Shown piece after piece: positions 34,667-44,009 of a stretch of DNA of 64,000 bases. A program made the position numbers and the translations under genes. The notes under the pieces were generated by a model, which did no database searches, was not told where the DNA came from, and was given only the letters and a program-made list of their open reading frames with translations. How positions within the stretch are numbered: the first letter of the stretch is position 1; every line of letters begins with the position of its first letter. The stretch is from CAWCOU01 sp963797335 (lineage in GTDB: Bacteria > Pseudomonadota > Gammaproteobacteria > JAURND01): the NCBI GenBank assembly GCA_963797335.1, contig CAWCOU010000001.1, positions 1 to 64,000 on the forward strand, written 5' to 3'.

Positions 34667-35982
34667 AAACGATGAGGCAAGAAAATACATTTGATCTGGT
34701 CATCGTCGGCGGCGGTTTAGCCGGCGCTAGCTTGGCGTTGGCGCTAGTCGATCAGCCGCTAAAAATAGCGGTGATTGAGGCAAAAGACGAACTGCGACCC
34801 GATGACAGAGCCCTGGCGCTTTCTTTCTCCAGTGCGTTGATCTTAAAAAATATCGGCATCTGGACTGCGATTGCGCCCCAAGCAACGCCTATTCTCTCCG
34901 TGCACGTCTCGGATGCAAACCATTTTAATCGTGTGCGGATGACCGCGGCGGAATTAAATACACCGGCATTGGGCTATGTCATCTTAGCGCAAGCCATCTT
35001 AAACCACGTGCAACAACAAGTACGGCAACGTTCGGAAATCACCTGGATTTGCCCGGCGCAATTGCAAGCTGCGCAACGCAGTGACTCCGGTTACGAGCTA
35101 CAATTGGCCACTGCACAAGGTGATCGTACTGTCCATACTCGATTACTCGTTGCTGCCGATGGCAGTGATTCACCGACACGACAGTGTTTGGGGATTACCA
35201 CCAGCCAGCAGGAATACCCGGAAATGGCGGTTTCTTGCCGTATCACAGCAGCAGAACATCACGGTGTTGCCTTCGAACGTTTTAGCCCAGCGGGAATACT
35301 GGCGGCGCTGCCAGTCGCTCCGCAGGAGCGCGTCGTCATTTGGACGGTGCCACGCGCGAAGGCGGAACAGTTGTTACAAATGGATTCGCAGGCTTTTCAA
35401 GAAACCTTGCAACAGGCCTGGGGTTATCGTTTAGGCGCCATCCGCCAGGTGATGTCTCGTCGCGCATTTCCTCTGCGCAGTATGAAGGCAAATCAATCGA
35501 TACTACCCGGTGCGCTGTTGTTGGGCAATGCCGCTCATACCTTGCATCCGGTTGCTGCCCAAGGTTTCAATTTAACCCTGCGTGATATCGCGGTATTAGC
35601 GGAAGTCATTGCCAATGCGGTGAGCGCGGGAAAAAATCCCGGTGATTTATCGGTGTTAGAAGAATACCAACAACGCCGCAGCGCCGAGCAACAACAATTA
35701 CTGTGGGCAACCGATGGCTTGGTTTCTCTGTTCTCCAGCACTTGGTTGCCCTTCGTGCTCGGCCGCAATATGGGCTTACTCGGCCTCACGGTATTGCCTC
35801 CGCTCAAACGAGTGTTTGCGAAAAAGGCCATGGGCCTTTCTGGCGCTCTACCGAAATTAGTGCGTGGGGTTGCTTTGTTAACTGACCCCATAGGTGACAA
35901 ATCACTTCTTTCTTCTTTTACTAAATCAGGAGATCAAATCAATGGAAACATCCAAGCAAAAAAAACTATCCAGTCTCGATGA
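34663..35982 (+). CDS. ubiH: 2-octaprenyl-6-methoxyphenol hydroxylase-like FAD monooxygenase
   Basis: Hydroxylates the ubiquinone ring at a late step. 439 residues; FAD-binding GGGLAGASLALAL, the DG motif LVAADGSDSPTR and GNAAHTLHPVAAQGFNLTLRD are those of the UbiH/UbiF/COQ6 family. The gene position after pepP and the sequence favour UbiH over UbiF/VisC. It starts with GTG overlapping the previous gene (GTGA). The last 40 bases overlap the start of the ferritin-like gene, and the C-terminal tail (about 20 residues) extends beyond the family's usual end. The ferritin gene takes its ribosome-binding site from inside this gene. Confidence 0.88.
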   Translation: MKTMRQENTFDLVIVGGGLAGASLALALVDQPLKIAVIEAKDELRPDDRALALSFSSALILKNIGIWTAIAPQATPILSVHVSDANHFNRVRMTAAELNTPALGYVILAQAILNHVQQQVRQRSEITWICPAQLQAAQRSDSGYELQLATAQGDRTVHTRLLVAADGSDSPTRQCLGITTSQQEYPEMAVSCRITAAEHHGVAFERFSPAGILAALPVAPQERVVIWTVPRAKAEQLLQMDSQAFQETLQQAWGYRLGAIRQVMSRRAFPLRSMKANQSILPGALLLGNAAHTLHPVAAQGFNLTLRDIAVLAEVIANAVSAGKNPGDLSVLEEYQQRRSAEQQQLLWATDGLVSLFSSTWLPFVLGRNMGLLGLTVLPPLKRVFAKKAMGLSGALPKLVRGVALLTDPIGDKSLLSSFTKSGDQINGNIQAKKTIQSR

Positions 35983-36484
35983 CATAAAAAAAATGGCCCG
36001 GCAATCCATCGAAGATGGCGCTGTGACCAAAGACTATCCCTTGGATTTGGAAAAAGCATATCAGCTACTCAATGCGGCACTGGGCACCGAAATTATGTGC
36101 GTTCTACGCTATCGCCATCACCAAGTCATCGCCAAAGGAATCGACCGTCCCCAGGTCGCTGCAGAATTCGAAGAACATGCCATGGATGAAGAACGCCATA
36201 TGATGATGATCGCCGAGCGAATCAATCAACTCGGCGGAAACCCCGACTTTAATCCAGCCACCGTTGCGCAACGAACGGCCACAGAATACGGCCAAGGCAC
36301 TGATATACTCAAATTGATTGAAGAAGACCTGGTAGCCGAAAGAATCGCCATCATGGTCTATCGAGAAATGATAGACTGGTTCGGCACCGACGACCCCACT
36401 ACCCGGCGCATGCTCGAAGAAATTCTAAAAGACGAAGAAGACCACGCCGACGATCTGGCTGATTTATTAAACATCAAAAAATGA
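35942..36484 (+). CDS. Ferritin-like (bacterioferritin/DpsA-type) protein
   Basis: 180 residues, a four-helix ferritin-like protein of the bacterioferritin/Dps-like group. Metal-ligand pattern: GTEIMCVLRYRHHQ (first Glu), EFEEHAMDEERHMMM (Glu...Glu-x-x-His), then EEDLVAERIAIMVYREMI and EILKDEEDHADDLADLL. The start is ATG 35942, preceded by AGGAG; a longer reading has no support. It overlaps ubiH by 41 bases, so the two are probably transcribed together. A role in iron storage or DNA protection under oxidative stress is inferred from the family. Confidence 0.85.
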   Translation: METSKQKKLSSLDDIKKMARQSIEDGAVTKDYPLDLEKAYQLLNAALGTEIMCVLRYRHHQVIAKGIDRPQVAAEFEEHAMDEERHMMMIAERINQLGGNPDFNPATVAQRTATEYGQGTDILKLIEEDLVAERIAIMVYREMIDWFGTDDPTTRRMLEEILKDEEDHADDLADLLNIKK

Positions 36485-36500
36485 CCCCTGGGTTGGGGGA

Positions 36501-36629
36501 GGGCGAATGGATAACGCGAGACTTTACCCTCTCCCCTAACCCTCTCCCGCGAATAGGTTTGCAGCTTTTGCCCAAACTCCTCGCGCGAGAGAGGGGGTTT
36601 ACAGTGCTAATCGTTAATCCAGTGCCTAC
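36501..36629. repeat. Dispersed repeat, copy 1 of 2
   Basis: About 129 bp, starting around GGGCGAATGGATA, containing the CCCTCTCCC...GAGAGGG palindrome and ending CGTTAATCCAGTGCCTAC. A near-identical copy (a few substitutions) lies at 47236-47363. It is the reason for the apparent reading frame over 36481-36663, which I reject as a gene. Confidence 0.8.
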
Positions 36630-36665
36630 TCAGTTGACTAAAAAAGATGTGTGCATACCTTAGGC

Positions 36666-37508
36666 CTATAATTCCTCGATTTCCTCAACAGAAAGCTCAA
36701 TAAGCGAAGCAATTTCTTTTTTGTCTAGACCCTTATTCAACAATTTACGCACAACTCCCTGTTTTGCATGAAGCATGCCTTCTTCCCACCCTTTTTTCTT
36801 GGCTCCATAAACCAATGTTTTTTCAATACTGACGGCATCCCAATATTTGTCATATGATGTTAATTCGGCAGGCGTATAAGCTGATTCCTCCGCCAAATCC
36901 ACCGCTTTTTTAATTTCTGGAACAGTTAACCATTCATCGGGAATCTGTTGGGATTTTTCATTTAATTCCGACATAAAACGCAACCACAAAATATGTAATT
37001 TTTTTTCTTGAATATTCTTCGCCTTAAATTTAGGCAGTTCAATAAAAATTAACTGCAAATCTTTAATTTCAGCTTTCTGTGGTTTGGCGACATTCACGAT
37101 TTTATAATGATGGTACCAATCGCTGTCATCGGGCTCAAATACCGTATTAATTAATCCCAAGCCATACACAGGTCTTAATAACTCATACTGTTCTCCTTTC
37201 TCCAATTGGGTCACATAGGCTTTACTGGCATTAAATAGCATGCGTTGCATAAAACCAGTGGTCCACTGGATTTGCATTTCGACAATAAATACGCGGCCTT
37301 GTTGGTCAGTACATCGCACATCGACAACGGTATATTTGAAGCTGGGGATGCGTGGCACTTGTTCACTGGGTAGGTATTCTAGATTTTGGATCAAACCATC
37401 GTAAGGAAGAGGGAGCACGGAGTTGAGGAAGCTCTTCAACAACTCCGGGTGTTGACCAAAGATTTTTTTAAAAACGATATCGGTTTTTGGATCAAGGTAG
37501 CGTGCCAT
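36666..37508 (-). CDS. Rpn family PD-(D/E)XK nuclease (transposase-like)
   Basis: 280 residues. The family opening MARYLDPKTDIVFKKIFGQ is followed by the PD-(D/E)XK core: VDVRCTDQQGRVFIVEMQIQ (Asp then Glu-x-Gln). The C-terminal part carries EEGMLHAKQG and a small helical end with KGLDKKEIASLIEL. Rpn proteins are DNA endonucleases that stimulate recombination and were once called putative transposases. The ATG at 37508 has GGAGG upstream. No inverted repeats or flanking duplication identify it as a mobile element itself. It stands between two accessory features, a dispersed repeat and the TPR/Ser-rich gene. Confidence 0.85.
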   Translation of the reverse strand: MARYLDPKTDIVFKKIFGQHPELLKSFLNSVLPLPYDGLIQNLEYLPSEQVPRIPSFKYTVVDVRCTDQQGRVFIVEMQIQWTTGFMQRMLFNASKAYVTQLEKGEQYELLRPVYGLGLINTVFEPDDSDWYHHYKIVNVAKPQKAEIKDLQLIFIELPKFKAKNIQEKKLHILWLRFMSELNEKSQQIPDEWLTVPEIKKAVDLAEESAYTPAELTSYDKYWDAVSIEKTLVYGAKKKGWEEGMLHAKQGVVRKLLNKGLDKKEIASLIELSVEEIEEL

Positions 37509-37618
37509 AAAATCCTCCATGGGTAACCAACTAAATGATTCCCTGAGAATGTCTGGTTAGCCATGAACTGTCAATACCGTATTTCCTGAAGCTCCCTGCA
37601 CATAAAATCCGTACTTAA

Positions 37619-38788
37619 TTATTTTAGGCTGGAGCTACTGGAAGAGGATGAGCCATTATTGGGTTCAGGAGATTTTCTTTTACGAGTTTTACCATCCGGG
37701 GTTGGAATAGGTGGAAACAATGAACTAGTTGAGCTACTGGAGAATTGGCTTCGGCTTGAAGAAGAACTCCTGCTGCTGGAAGAGGAATGGAGTAACGGTA
37801 ACGGTTCAGTTCGTGTGGAATAGGTTGTGTTGGCACGGAAACTTGGATGCGGTGTGGAGGAGGAACGCGAAAATTTCAGATCGTTGTGACCTTGGGCTGA
37901 CGTAGAAGTAGTTAAGGATTGGCTTTGGTCATTGACGCTGTGTGCCTGAGGTCTTCTGGTTCTCTTTTTACTATCCTTGGATTCTGCTGAGCTTTGAGTT
38001 GGTTCTAGCTGAGCAGCACTTTGGCGATCCTGCGCAGCTAATTCTGCCTGTCCTAAAGTTTCATAGGCTATGGCTCGTCTAGCATAATAATCAGAATATT
38101 CAGGACAAACACGAATACAGGCAGACAGGGTATGGATGATGGCGGGCGCATGATCTGGATCCTCTAGTTCCTCTTCTCGCTCGGCTAGATAGTTACACCA
38201 ATGGTCTAAGTTACCTCGATCTTCGCTGGAGTATTTTTCATTCTGCATCCTAATGTCAGCTTCTGCGTAATCCCTCTGACTTTCGGAGCTCCTGCCCGTC
38301 AGGGCATAAGTCAGTGCACGAAAGAAATAAAATTCAGCTTTAGGCTGAAATTGAATAAGTGTCGTCCATTGATCAATCGCTGCTAGGTATTTATCCATCA
38401 CTATTAAGTTTAAAGCTCGAAGCTTCTGAGCAACCATATTTTGGGGATTATATTGGAGAGCTTTATCAAAATCATGAATAGAAACATAACTGTCAACTTC
38501 TAGCCCATCCAGGCAAAACTGTCCTCGTAGGCAATAACAATCACTTAATATTAAAGAATCATATGAAGCGGTTTCCTTTGTTTTATGCGACTCCATTAAT
38601 TTGATTGCCCTATTAATATCAACTTCCGCGAGACGATCATCATCACCTGCCACCATAAACTGCTTACCTCGTTTATAATAAACCCTTGCCAATTGGAACG
38701 CTTGATCGTGAAGTTCACTGCTAAAATTAGCGATGACCTTAGCGCTTGCTGGATTGAGTGATGACGGGGCTTCTGAATGAGTGTCCAT
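37619..38788 (-). CDS. TPR protein with Ser-rich, basic C-terminal tail; candidate effector
   Basis: 389 residues. Residues about 25-270 are TPR-like helical repeats (e.g. ALTGRSSESQRDYAEADI, DYYARRAIAYETLGQAELAA). The last 120 are disordered and serine-rich, including SSSSSRSSSSSRSQFSSSS, and contain two short basic clusters that look like nuclear localisation signals (KKRTRRPQ and KTRKRKSPE). No signal peptide. The ATG at 38788 has AGAGGA upstream. Disordered Ser-rich tails with nuclear-signal-like clusters behind TPRs are common in secreted host-directed proteins; secretion is inferred only. It lies just after trxB on the same strand. Confidence 0.65.
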   Translation of the reverse strand: MDTHSEAPSSLNPASAKVIANFSSELHDQAFQLARVYYKRGKQFMVAGDDDRLAEVDINRAIKLMESHKTKETASYDSLILSDCYCLRGQFCLDGLEVDSYVSIHDFDKALQYNPQNMVAQKLRALNLIVMDKYLAAIDQWTTLIQFQPKAEFYFFRALTYALTGRSSESQRDYAEADIRMQNEKYSSEDRGNLDHWCNYLAEREEELEDPDHAPAIIHTLSACIRVCPEYSDYYARRAIAYETLGQAELAAQDRQSAAQLEPTQSSAESKDSKKRTRRPQAHSVNDQSQSLTTSTSAQGHNDLKFSRSSSTPHPSFRANTTYSTRTEPLPLLHSSSSSRSSSSSRSQFSSSSTSSLFPPIPTPDGKTRKRKSPEPNNGSSSSSSSSLK

Positions 38789-38851
38789 AGACAATATCCT
38801 CTCAGCTAGTTTACAGTAATAATTATTATCAGGGCTTAGTTTTTTTAAAAA

Positions 38852-39805
38852 TTAATGCTGCAACGCTTCTAAGTATTTATCTGCATCTAGAGCAGCCATG
38901 CAGCCGGCGCCAGCGGAGGTGACGGCTTGGCGATAAATGGAATCGGCGACATCGCCAGCAGCAAATACGCCGGGGATATTGGTGGCGGTGGCATTGCCGG
39001 CGGAGCCGGTGTTCACCAAAATATAGCCATTACGCATGTTTAATTGATCGACAAAAATATCGGTATTCGGCTTATGACCAATGGCAATAAAAACACCTTG
39101 GACAGCGAGTGTTTTCGTTTCATCGGTATTAACATGTTTGATACGTAAACCATTCACTCCTTTCTCATCACCCAATACTTCATCCACGACATGATCCCAG
39201 GCAATGGTCACATTGCCATGGTTACTTTTCTCAATCAGACGGTGGGCTAGTATTTTTTCACCGCGGAATTTATCGCGGCGATGAATCACCGTCACGTGCT
39301 TGGCGATATTCGCTAAATAAAGCGCTTCTTCAATCGCGGTATTGCCACCACCCACCACCGCGACATCCTGGTTTTTATAGAAAAAACCATCACAGGTGGC
39401 ACAACCCGAAACGCCACGGCCCATAAACGCCTGTTCGGAAGGTAATCCTAAATACAAGGCAGAGGCGCCGGTGGCGATGATGAGTGCATCGCAGCTGTAT
39501 TGTTTATCATCGCCGGTGAGTGTAAACGGCCGAGATAATAAATCGGCGGCGCGGATATGATCGAAGATAATTTCCGTATCGAAACGTTTGGCGTGTGCTT
39601 CCATGCGCTGCATTAATGCCGGTCCTTGCAAGCCTTCGACATCGCCTGGCCAATTATCCACTTCGGTGGTGGTCATCAGTTGCCCGCCTTGCTCAATACC
39701 GGTAATTAACACCGGCTTTAAATTGGCACGAGCAGCGTAAATGGCGGCGGTATAACCTGCAGGACCTGAACCCAGGATAATTAAGCGATGGTGTTGGCTG
39801 GTCAT
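38852..39805 (-). CDS. trxB: Thioredoxin reductase
   Basis: 317 residues. Transfers electrons from NADPH to thioredoxin, which in turn reduces ribonucleotide reductase. Motifs are the FAD-binding LGSGPAGYTAAIYAARANL, the redox centre CATCDGFF (about residues 136-139), the NADPH-binding VVGGGNTAIEEALYL and GVFAAGDVADSIYRQA. Its ATG overlaps the nrdB stop (ATGA), so nrdA, nrdB and trxB form a functional unit; coupling of trxB to nrdAB is sensible but not universal. Confidence 0.96.
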   Translation of the reverse strand: MTSQHHRLIILGSGPAGYTAAIYAARANLKPVLITGIEQGGQLMTTTEVDNWPGDVEGLQGPALMQRMEAHAKRFDTEIIFDHIRAADLLSRPFTLTGDDKQYSCDALIIATGASALYLGLPSEQAFMGRGVSGCATCDGFFYKNQDVAVVGGGNTAIEEALYLANIAKHVTVIHRRDKFRGEKILAHRLIEKSNHGNVTIAWDHVVDEVLGDEKGVNGLRIKHVNTDETKTLAVQGVFIAIGHKPNTDIFVDQLNMRNGYILVNTGSAGNATATNIPGVFAAGDVADSIYRQAVTSAGAGCMAALDADKYLEALQH

Positions 39806-40941
39806 GGTTCATCTTCCCATTTTAAGGCACCGCCGGTTTGGTATTCAGTCACGCGAGTTTCGAAAAAGTTTTTTTCTTTTTTCAAGTCCATCATTTCGCT
39901 CATCCACGGGAAAGAGTTTTCCGCACCCGGGTATTGTTCTGGTAAACCAATCTGCGCACAGCGACGGTTAGCAATATAATGTAAATACGATTGGAACATA
40001 GCCGCATTGAGGCCCAAAATGCCGCGTGGCATGGTGTCGACGGCGTATTGGTATTCTAAATCCACGCCTTCTCGAATCATATTCTGAGCTTCTTGCTGTA
40101 ATTCCGCCGTCCACAGATGTGGGTTTTCAATCTTAATCTGATTAATAACATCGATGCCGAAATTCAGATGCATGGATTCGTCGCGGAGAATGTATTGAAT
40201 CTGTTCCGAAGTACCGGTCATTTTATTGCGTCGACCCAGTGATAACAACTGAGCAAAACCAACATAGAAAAAGATGCCCTCAAAAATCACGTAGAATGCA
40301 ATTAAGTCACGCAATAAACGCTGGTCGTTTGCGGGGGTGCCGGTCTGGAAAGTGGGGTCACCCAAACTTTGGGTATAGCGTAAAGCCCAGGCTGCTTTCG
40401 AAGCGACCGAAGGTATTTCGTGGTACATATTAAACACTTCGCCTTCGTCCAGCCCTAAGCTTTCGATGATGTGTTGATAACTATGGGTGTGTAAGGCTTC
40501 TTCAAATGCTTGGCGCAGCAGGTATTGTCGGCATTCTGGATTGGTGATGTGTCGATACACTGCCAGGACTAGATTATTTGCTACCAACGAATCGGCGGTC
40601 GCAAAAAAACCGAGGTTGCGTTTAATAATGCGACGCTCGTCTTCGCTCAGTCCTTGGGGATCTTTCCACAAGGCAATATCGGCAGCCATGTTAATTTCCC
40701 CGGGCATCCAATGGTTGGCGCAGGCAGCCAGGTATTTTTCCCAAGCCCAGCGGTATTTAAACGGCACTAATTGATTCAAGTCGGCTCGGCAGTTGATGAT
40801 TTGTTTGTCATCGACGCGCACTCGAGCCAAGCCCATTTCAAAATTTTCCAGCCCGGTAGCCCCATTGTGTTGAGCGGAGTTTGCGGTGGCATGGCTGGCA
40901 TTTGCCTTCGTTTCGTATTCATTCCAATTTAATAAACTCAT
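39802..40941 (-). CDS. nrdB: Ribonucleotide reductase class Ia, beta subunit
   Basis: 379 residues. Carries the diiron-tyrosyl cofactor for reduction of ribonucleotides. The dinuclear metal site is represented by NMAADIALWKD, RQAFEEALHTHSYQHII (Glu, His, and the tyrosine at the radical position), AFYVIFEGIFFYVGF and LRDESMHLNFGIDVI. The presence of Tyr in THSYQHI argues for a classical class Ia rather than the Phe-containing class Ic type. Follows nrdA by 74 bases and overlaps trxB. Confidence 0.95.
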   Translation of the reverse strand: MSLLNWNEYETKANASHATANSAQHNGATGLENFEMGLARVRVDDKQIINCRADLNQLVPFKYRWAWEKYLAACANHWMPGEINMAADIALWKDPQGLSEDERRIIKRNLGFFATADSLVANNLVLAVYRHITNPECRQYLLRQAFEEALHTHSYQHIIESLGLDEGEVFNMYHEIPSVASKAAWALRYTQSLGDPTFQTGTPANDQRLLRDLIAFYVIFEGIFFYVGFAQLLSLGRRNKMTGTSEQIQYILRDESMHLNFGIDVINQIKIENPHLWTAELQQEAQNMIREGVDLEYQYAVDTMPRGILGLNAAMFQSYLHYIANRRCAQIGLPEQYPGAENSFPWMSEMMDLKKEKNFFETRVTEYQTGGALKWEDEP

Positions 40942-41015
40942 GTCTAGCTCCTGATTTCAATGGTGTCACAACGGGTAGTCTCACGCCGTCGTCACGCGAC
41001 GACGACGTGAAGGGA

Positions 41016-43853
41016 TTATTGACATGCTTCACAATCGGGGTTGTCGATGGCGCAGGCCGCAACCGTTGTCGATACCTTTACGGCATTTAACGTTTGCGTG
41101 GTTAAGGTCGATTTCTCGGCATTAGTCGCGCCTAAGGTGCGTAGGTAATACGAGGTTTTTAAACCGCGCAGCCAAACCATGCGATAAAGCGTATCGAGTT
41201 TTTTACCGGAAGGTTCTGCCATGTATAAATTTAACGATTGCGCTTGATCGATCCATTTTTGTCGGCGCGATCCGGCTTCTATCAACCATTTCGGTTCAAT
41301 TTCAAAGGCCGTTGCGTAAATGGTTTTTAAGGCCTGAGGAATGCGATTGATTTGAGTGATACTGCCGTCATAATATTTTAAATCGTTGATCATGACTTCA
41401 TCCCACAAATCAGCCGCTTTTAAATCACGCACTAAGTAAGGATTCACCACCGTGAATTCACCGGAAAGGTTCGATTTCACATACAAATTTTGATACGTGG
41501 GATCGATGGATTGTGACACACCGCAAATATTCGAAATCGTGGCGGTGGGGGCAATCGCCATGGTGTTGGAATTACGCATCCCTACGGTGGCGACGCGTTG
41601 ACGTAAACTAGACCAATCCAGTGTTTGGCTGCGATCTTGTTCCAGGTAATCACCGCGCGCCGCATGCAAACGTTCAATCGAATCGATGGGTAGAATGCCT
41701 TGGTTCCACAAAGACCCTTCATACGTGGGGTAGCAACCGCGTTCTTCGGCTAAACGACTAGAGGCTTGAATCGCGTAGTAGCTAATGGCTTCCATACTGC
41801 GATCGGCAAACTCCACCGCTTCAGGAGAAGCATAGGCGATGCGTTGATGATACAAAGCATCATGAAAACCCATCAGCCCCAAACCCACAGGGCGGTGCCG
41901 CAGATTGGATTGTCGTGCTTGCGGAACCGTATAGAAGTTAATGTCGATGACATTGTCTAACATGCGCATCGCAATATTGACCGTGCGTTCGATTTTAGCC
42001 ATATCTAAACCTTTGCCTTCAGCAGACAAATGATTGACTAAATTCAAGCTGCCCAAGTTACAGACGGCAATTTCACTGGCGGAAGTATTCAACGTAATTT
42101 CAGTGCATAAATTGGAACTGTGCACCACGCCCACGTGTTGCTGGGGTGAGCGGATATTGCAAACGTCTTTAAAGGTGACCCAAGGATGGCCGGTTTCATA
42201 CACCATGCTTAACATTTTTCGCCATAGCGTCACGGCCGGAATGGATTTACTGCGTAATTCACCTTTTTTGGCTTTTGTTTCGTAGTCACCATAGGCTTTT
42301 TCAAAATCCAGACCGAAGCGATCGTGTAAGTCCGGAACGTCGTTAGGAGAAAACAGCGTCCAGTCACCATTGGTGAACACGCGTTTCATAAACAAATCCG
42401 GTATCCAGTTGGCGGTGTTCATGTCGTGGGTGCGGCGGCGATCGTCACCGGTGTTTTTACGTAACTCTAAAAATTCCTCGATATCCAGATGCCAGGTTTC
42501 TAAATAGCCACATACAGCACCTTGTCGTTTACCACCCTGGTTTACGGCAACGGCGGTGTCATTGGCGACTTTCATAAACGGCACCACACCTTGCGATTTG
42601 CCATTGGTTCCTTTGATGTGTGCACCCATGGCTCGCACCGGTGTCCAGTCATTGCCAAGCCCGCCGGCGTATTTAGAGAGCAGGGCATTGTCTTTGAGGG
42701 CGGAATAAATGCCGTCTAAGTCGTCGGGCACGGTTGTTAAAAAGCAGCTGGATAATTGTGGTCGCAGCGTGCCGGAATTGAACAACGTCGGTGTGGAACT
42801 CATAAAGTCGAAAGAAGACAATAAGTGATAAAATTCAATGGCGTGTTGCTCACGATTTTCGGTTTCACCTAAAGCTAATCCCATGGCGATACGCATAAAG
42901 AAGATTTGCGGTAGTTCAAATCGGGTGCCTTTTACGTGCAGAAAATAACGATCGTATAAGGTTTGTAAGCCTAGATAGGTAAATTGCAAATCGCGTTCAG
43001 CGACGATGGCTTGGCTGATCTTGGTTAGATCAAAACTTTTCAGTCGCGGATCCAATAGTTCGGCTTCGATACCGCATTCCAAGTAACGGTGGAAATAATC
43101 GGGGTAAATGACCTGCATTTCTGCGAGGTTGAGGTGCTGCTTGGGCATCCCTAAAAAATCCAGCGCTTCTTTGCGTAAGATGTCCAGTAATAGGCGAGCG
43201 GAGACATAACTGTAGTTAGGTTCTTTTTCCACCAAAGCGCGAGCGCTCATAATCAAGGCTTTTTGCACGTCGGAGAATGACGCACCCTCAAATAGTCCCC
43301 GTCTTGTGTCGTCGATGATGAGTTGAGGTTCCACCTCAGTTAGGTTATGACAGGCATCCGCCACGACTTGGTTGAACCAGTTATCATCTAAAGTGATCTG
43401 GCTGCCGTCTGGTAGCGTCACTTGAAATGCAGCAGGGGAGGTAGACTGGTCGGTTGGCTGATTTTCTGCAGCTCGTGCTTTGCGACGCTCCTCACGATAC
43501 AGCACGTAGGCACGCGCAACCTTGTGCTCACCGGCTCTCATCAGCGCCAGTTCTACTTGGTCTTGAATAGATTCGATATGAATCGTGCCGCCTACCGGCC
43601 ATTGGCGATAGAAAGCAGCGCTGATTTGTTGCGTCAATTGTTGAACGATGTGATATACCCGTCCAGAATCAGCAGCCTGGTCGCCTTCTACGGCCAGAAA
43701 GGCTTTTCCTAACGCAACGTTGATCTTGGTATCATCGTACGGCGTGACGTCGCCGTTGCGTCGAATGATTCGTAATAACCCTGGACTGATGGCGGTCATT
43801 CGTTGTTGTTCTATGGCAGTTTTAGTCACGGCAATAGGTGTTAAGGTTTCCAT
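41016..43853 (-). CDS. nrdA: Ribonucleotide reductase class Ia, alpha subunit
   Basis: 945 residues, longer than E. coli NrdA (761). Two ATP-cone-like segments are present: the first at about 30-110 (RRNGDVTPYDDTKINVALGK), the second at about 150-230 (PDGSQITLDDNWFNQVV). The catalytic domain has the active-site cysteine regions STPTLFNSGTLRPQLSSCFL and NLCTEITLNTS, and the loop RPVGLGLMGFHDALY. The C-terminal redox pair is CEACQ-like (DNPDCEACQ). The N-terminal cone is the dATP allosteric site in related enzymes. Two NrdR boxes lie upstream. Confidence 0.96.
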   Translation of the reverse strand: METLTPIAVTKTAIEQQRMTAISPGLLRIIRRNGDVTPYDDTKINVALGKAFLAVEGDQAADSGRVYHIVQQLTQQISAAFYRQWPVGGTIHIESIQDQVELALMRAGEHKVARAYVLYREERRKARAAENQPTDQSTSPAAFQVTLPDGSQITLDDNWFNQVVADACHNLTEVEPQLIIDDTRRGLFEGASFSDVQKALIMSARALVEKEPNYSYVSARLLLDILRKEALDFLGMPKQHLNLAEMQVIYPDYFHRYLECGIEAELLDPRLKSFDLTKISQAIVAERDLQFTYLGLQTLYDRYFLHVKGTRFELPQIFFMRIAMGLALGETENREQHAIEFYHLLSSFDFMSSTPTLFNSGTLRPQLSSCFLTTVPDDLDGIYSALKDNALLSKYAGGLGNDWTPVRAMGAHIKGTNGKSQGVVPFMKVANDTAVAVNQGGKRQGAVCGYLETWHLDIEEFLELRKNTGDDRRRTHDMNTANWIPDLFMKRVFTNGDWTLFSPNDVPDLHDRFGLDFEKAYGDYETKAKKGELRSKSIPAVTLWRKMLSMVYETGHPWVTFKDVCNIRSPQQHVGVVHSSNLCTEITLNTSASEIAVCNLGSLNLVNHLSAEGKGLDMAKIERTVNIAMRMLDNVIDINFYTVPQARQSNLRHRPVGLGLMGFHDALYHQRIAYASPEAVEFADRSMEAISYYAIQASSRLAEERGCYPTYEGSLWNQGILPIDSIERLHAARGDYLEQDRSQTLDWSSLRQRVATVGMRNSNTMAIAPTATISNICGVSQSIDPTYQNLYVKSNLSGEFTVVNPYLVRDLKAADLWDEVMINDLKYYDGSITQINRIPQALKTIYATAFEIEPKWLIEAGSRRQKWIDQAQSLNLYMAEPSGKKLDTLYRMVWLRGLKTSYYLRTLGATNAEKSTLTTQTLNAVKVSTTVAACAIDNPDCEACQ

Positions 43854-43961
43854 CTAGATTCTCCTTCTATTGATTGAACATCGCATATCCTTGGATGTGT
43901 ATGGTGTAGAAAAACGAGAGTCATTTTTTATGTTGAAGTTAAGTTGACCAAAAAATGGTAA

Positions 43962-43977
43962 ACGCAATATATTGTAG
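43962..43977 (-). promoter_or_regulatory. NrdR box 1
   Basis: ACGCAATATATTGTAG matches the NrdR consensus acaCwAtATaTwGtgt in its whole core, including the CAATATATTG palindrome. It is about 110 bp upstream of nrdA. Confidence 0.75.
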
Positions 43978-43993
43978 TTGGCTTGATGATAAA

Positions 43994-44009
43994 CCACAAG
44001 ATAATGTGG
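43994..44009 (-). promoter_or_regulatory. NrdR box 2
   Basis: CCACAAGATAATGTGG matches the NrdR consensus with two core mismatches, and its start is 32 bp from that of box 1 (16 bp between boxes), the spacing expected for a pair bound by the repressor. Confidence 0.6.

Noticed and set aside
36481..36663. 60-codon frame after the ferritin-like gene
   Set aside because: It is made of the 129-bp dispersed repeat; the second copy at 47236 is in a non-coding place.
36666..37508. Rpn-type gene considered as an insertion sequence
   Set aside because: No terminal inverted repeats or target duplication flank it, so only the nuclease gene is annotated.
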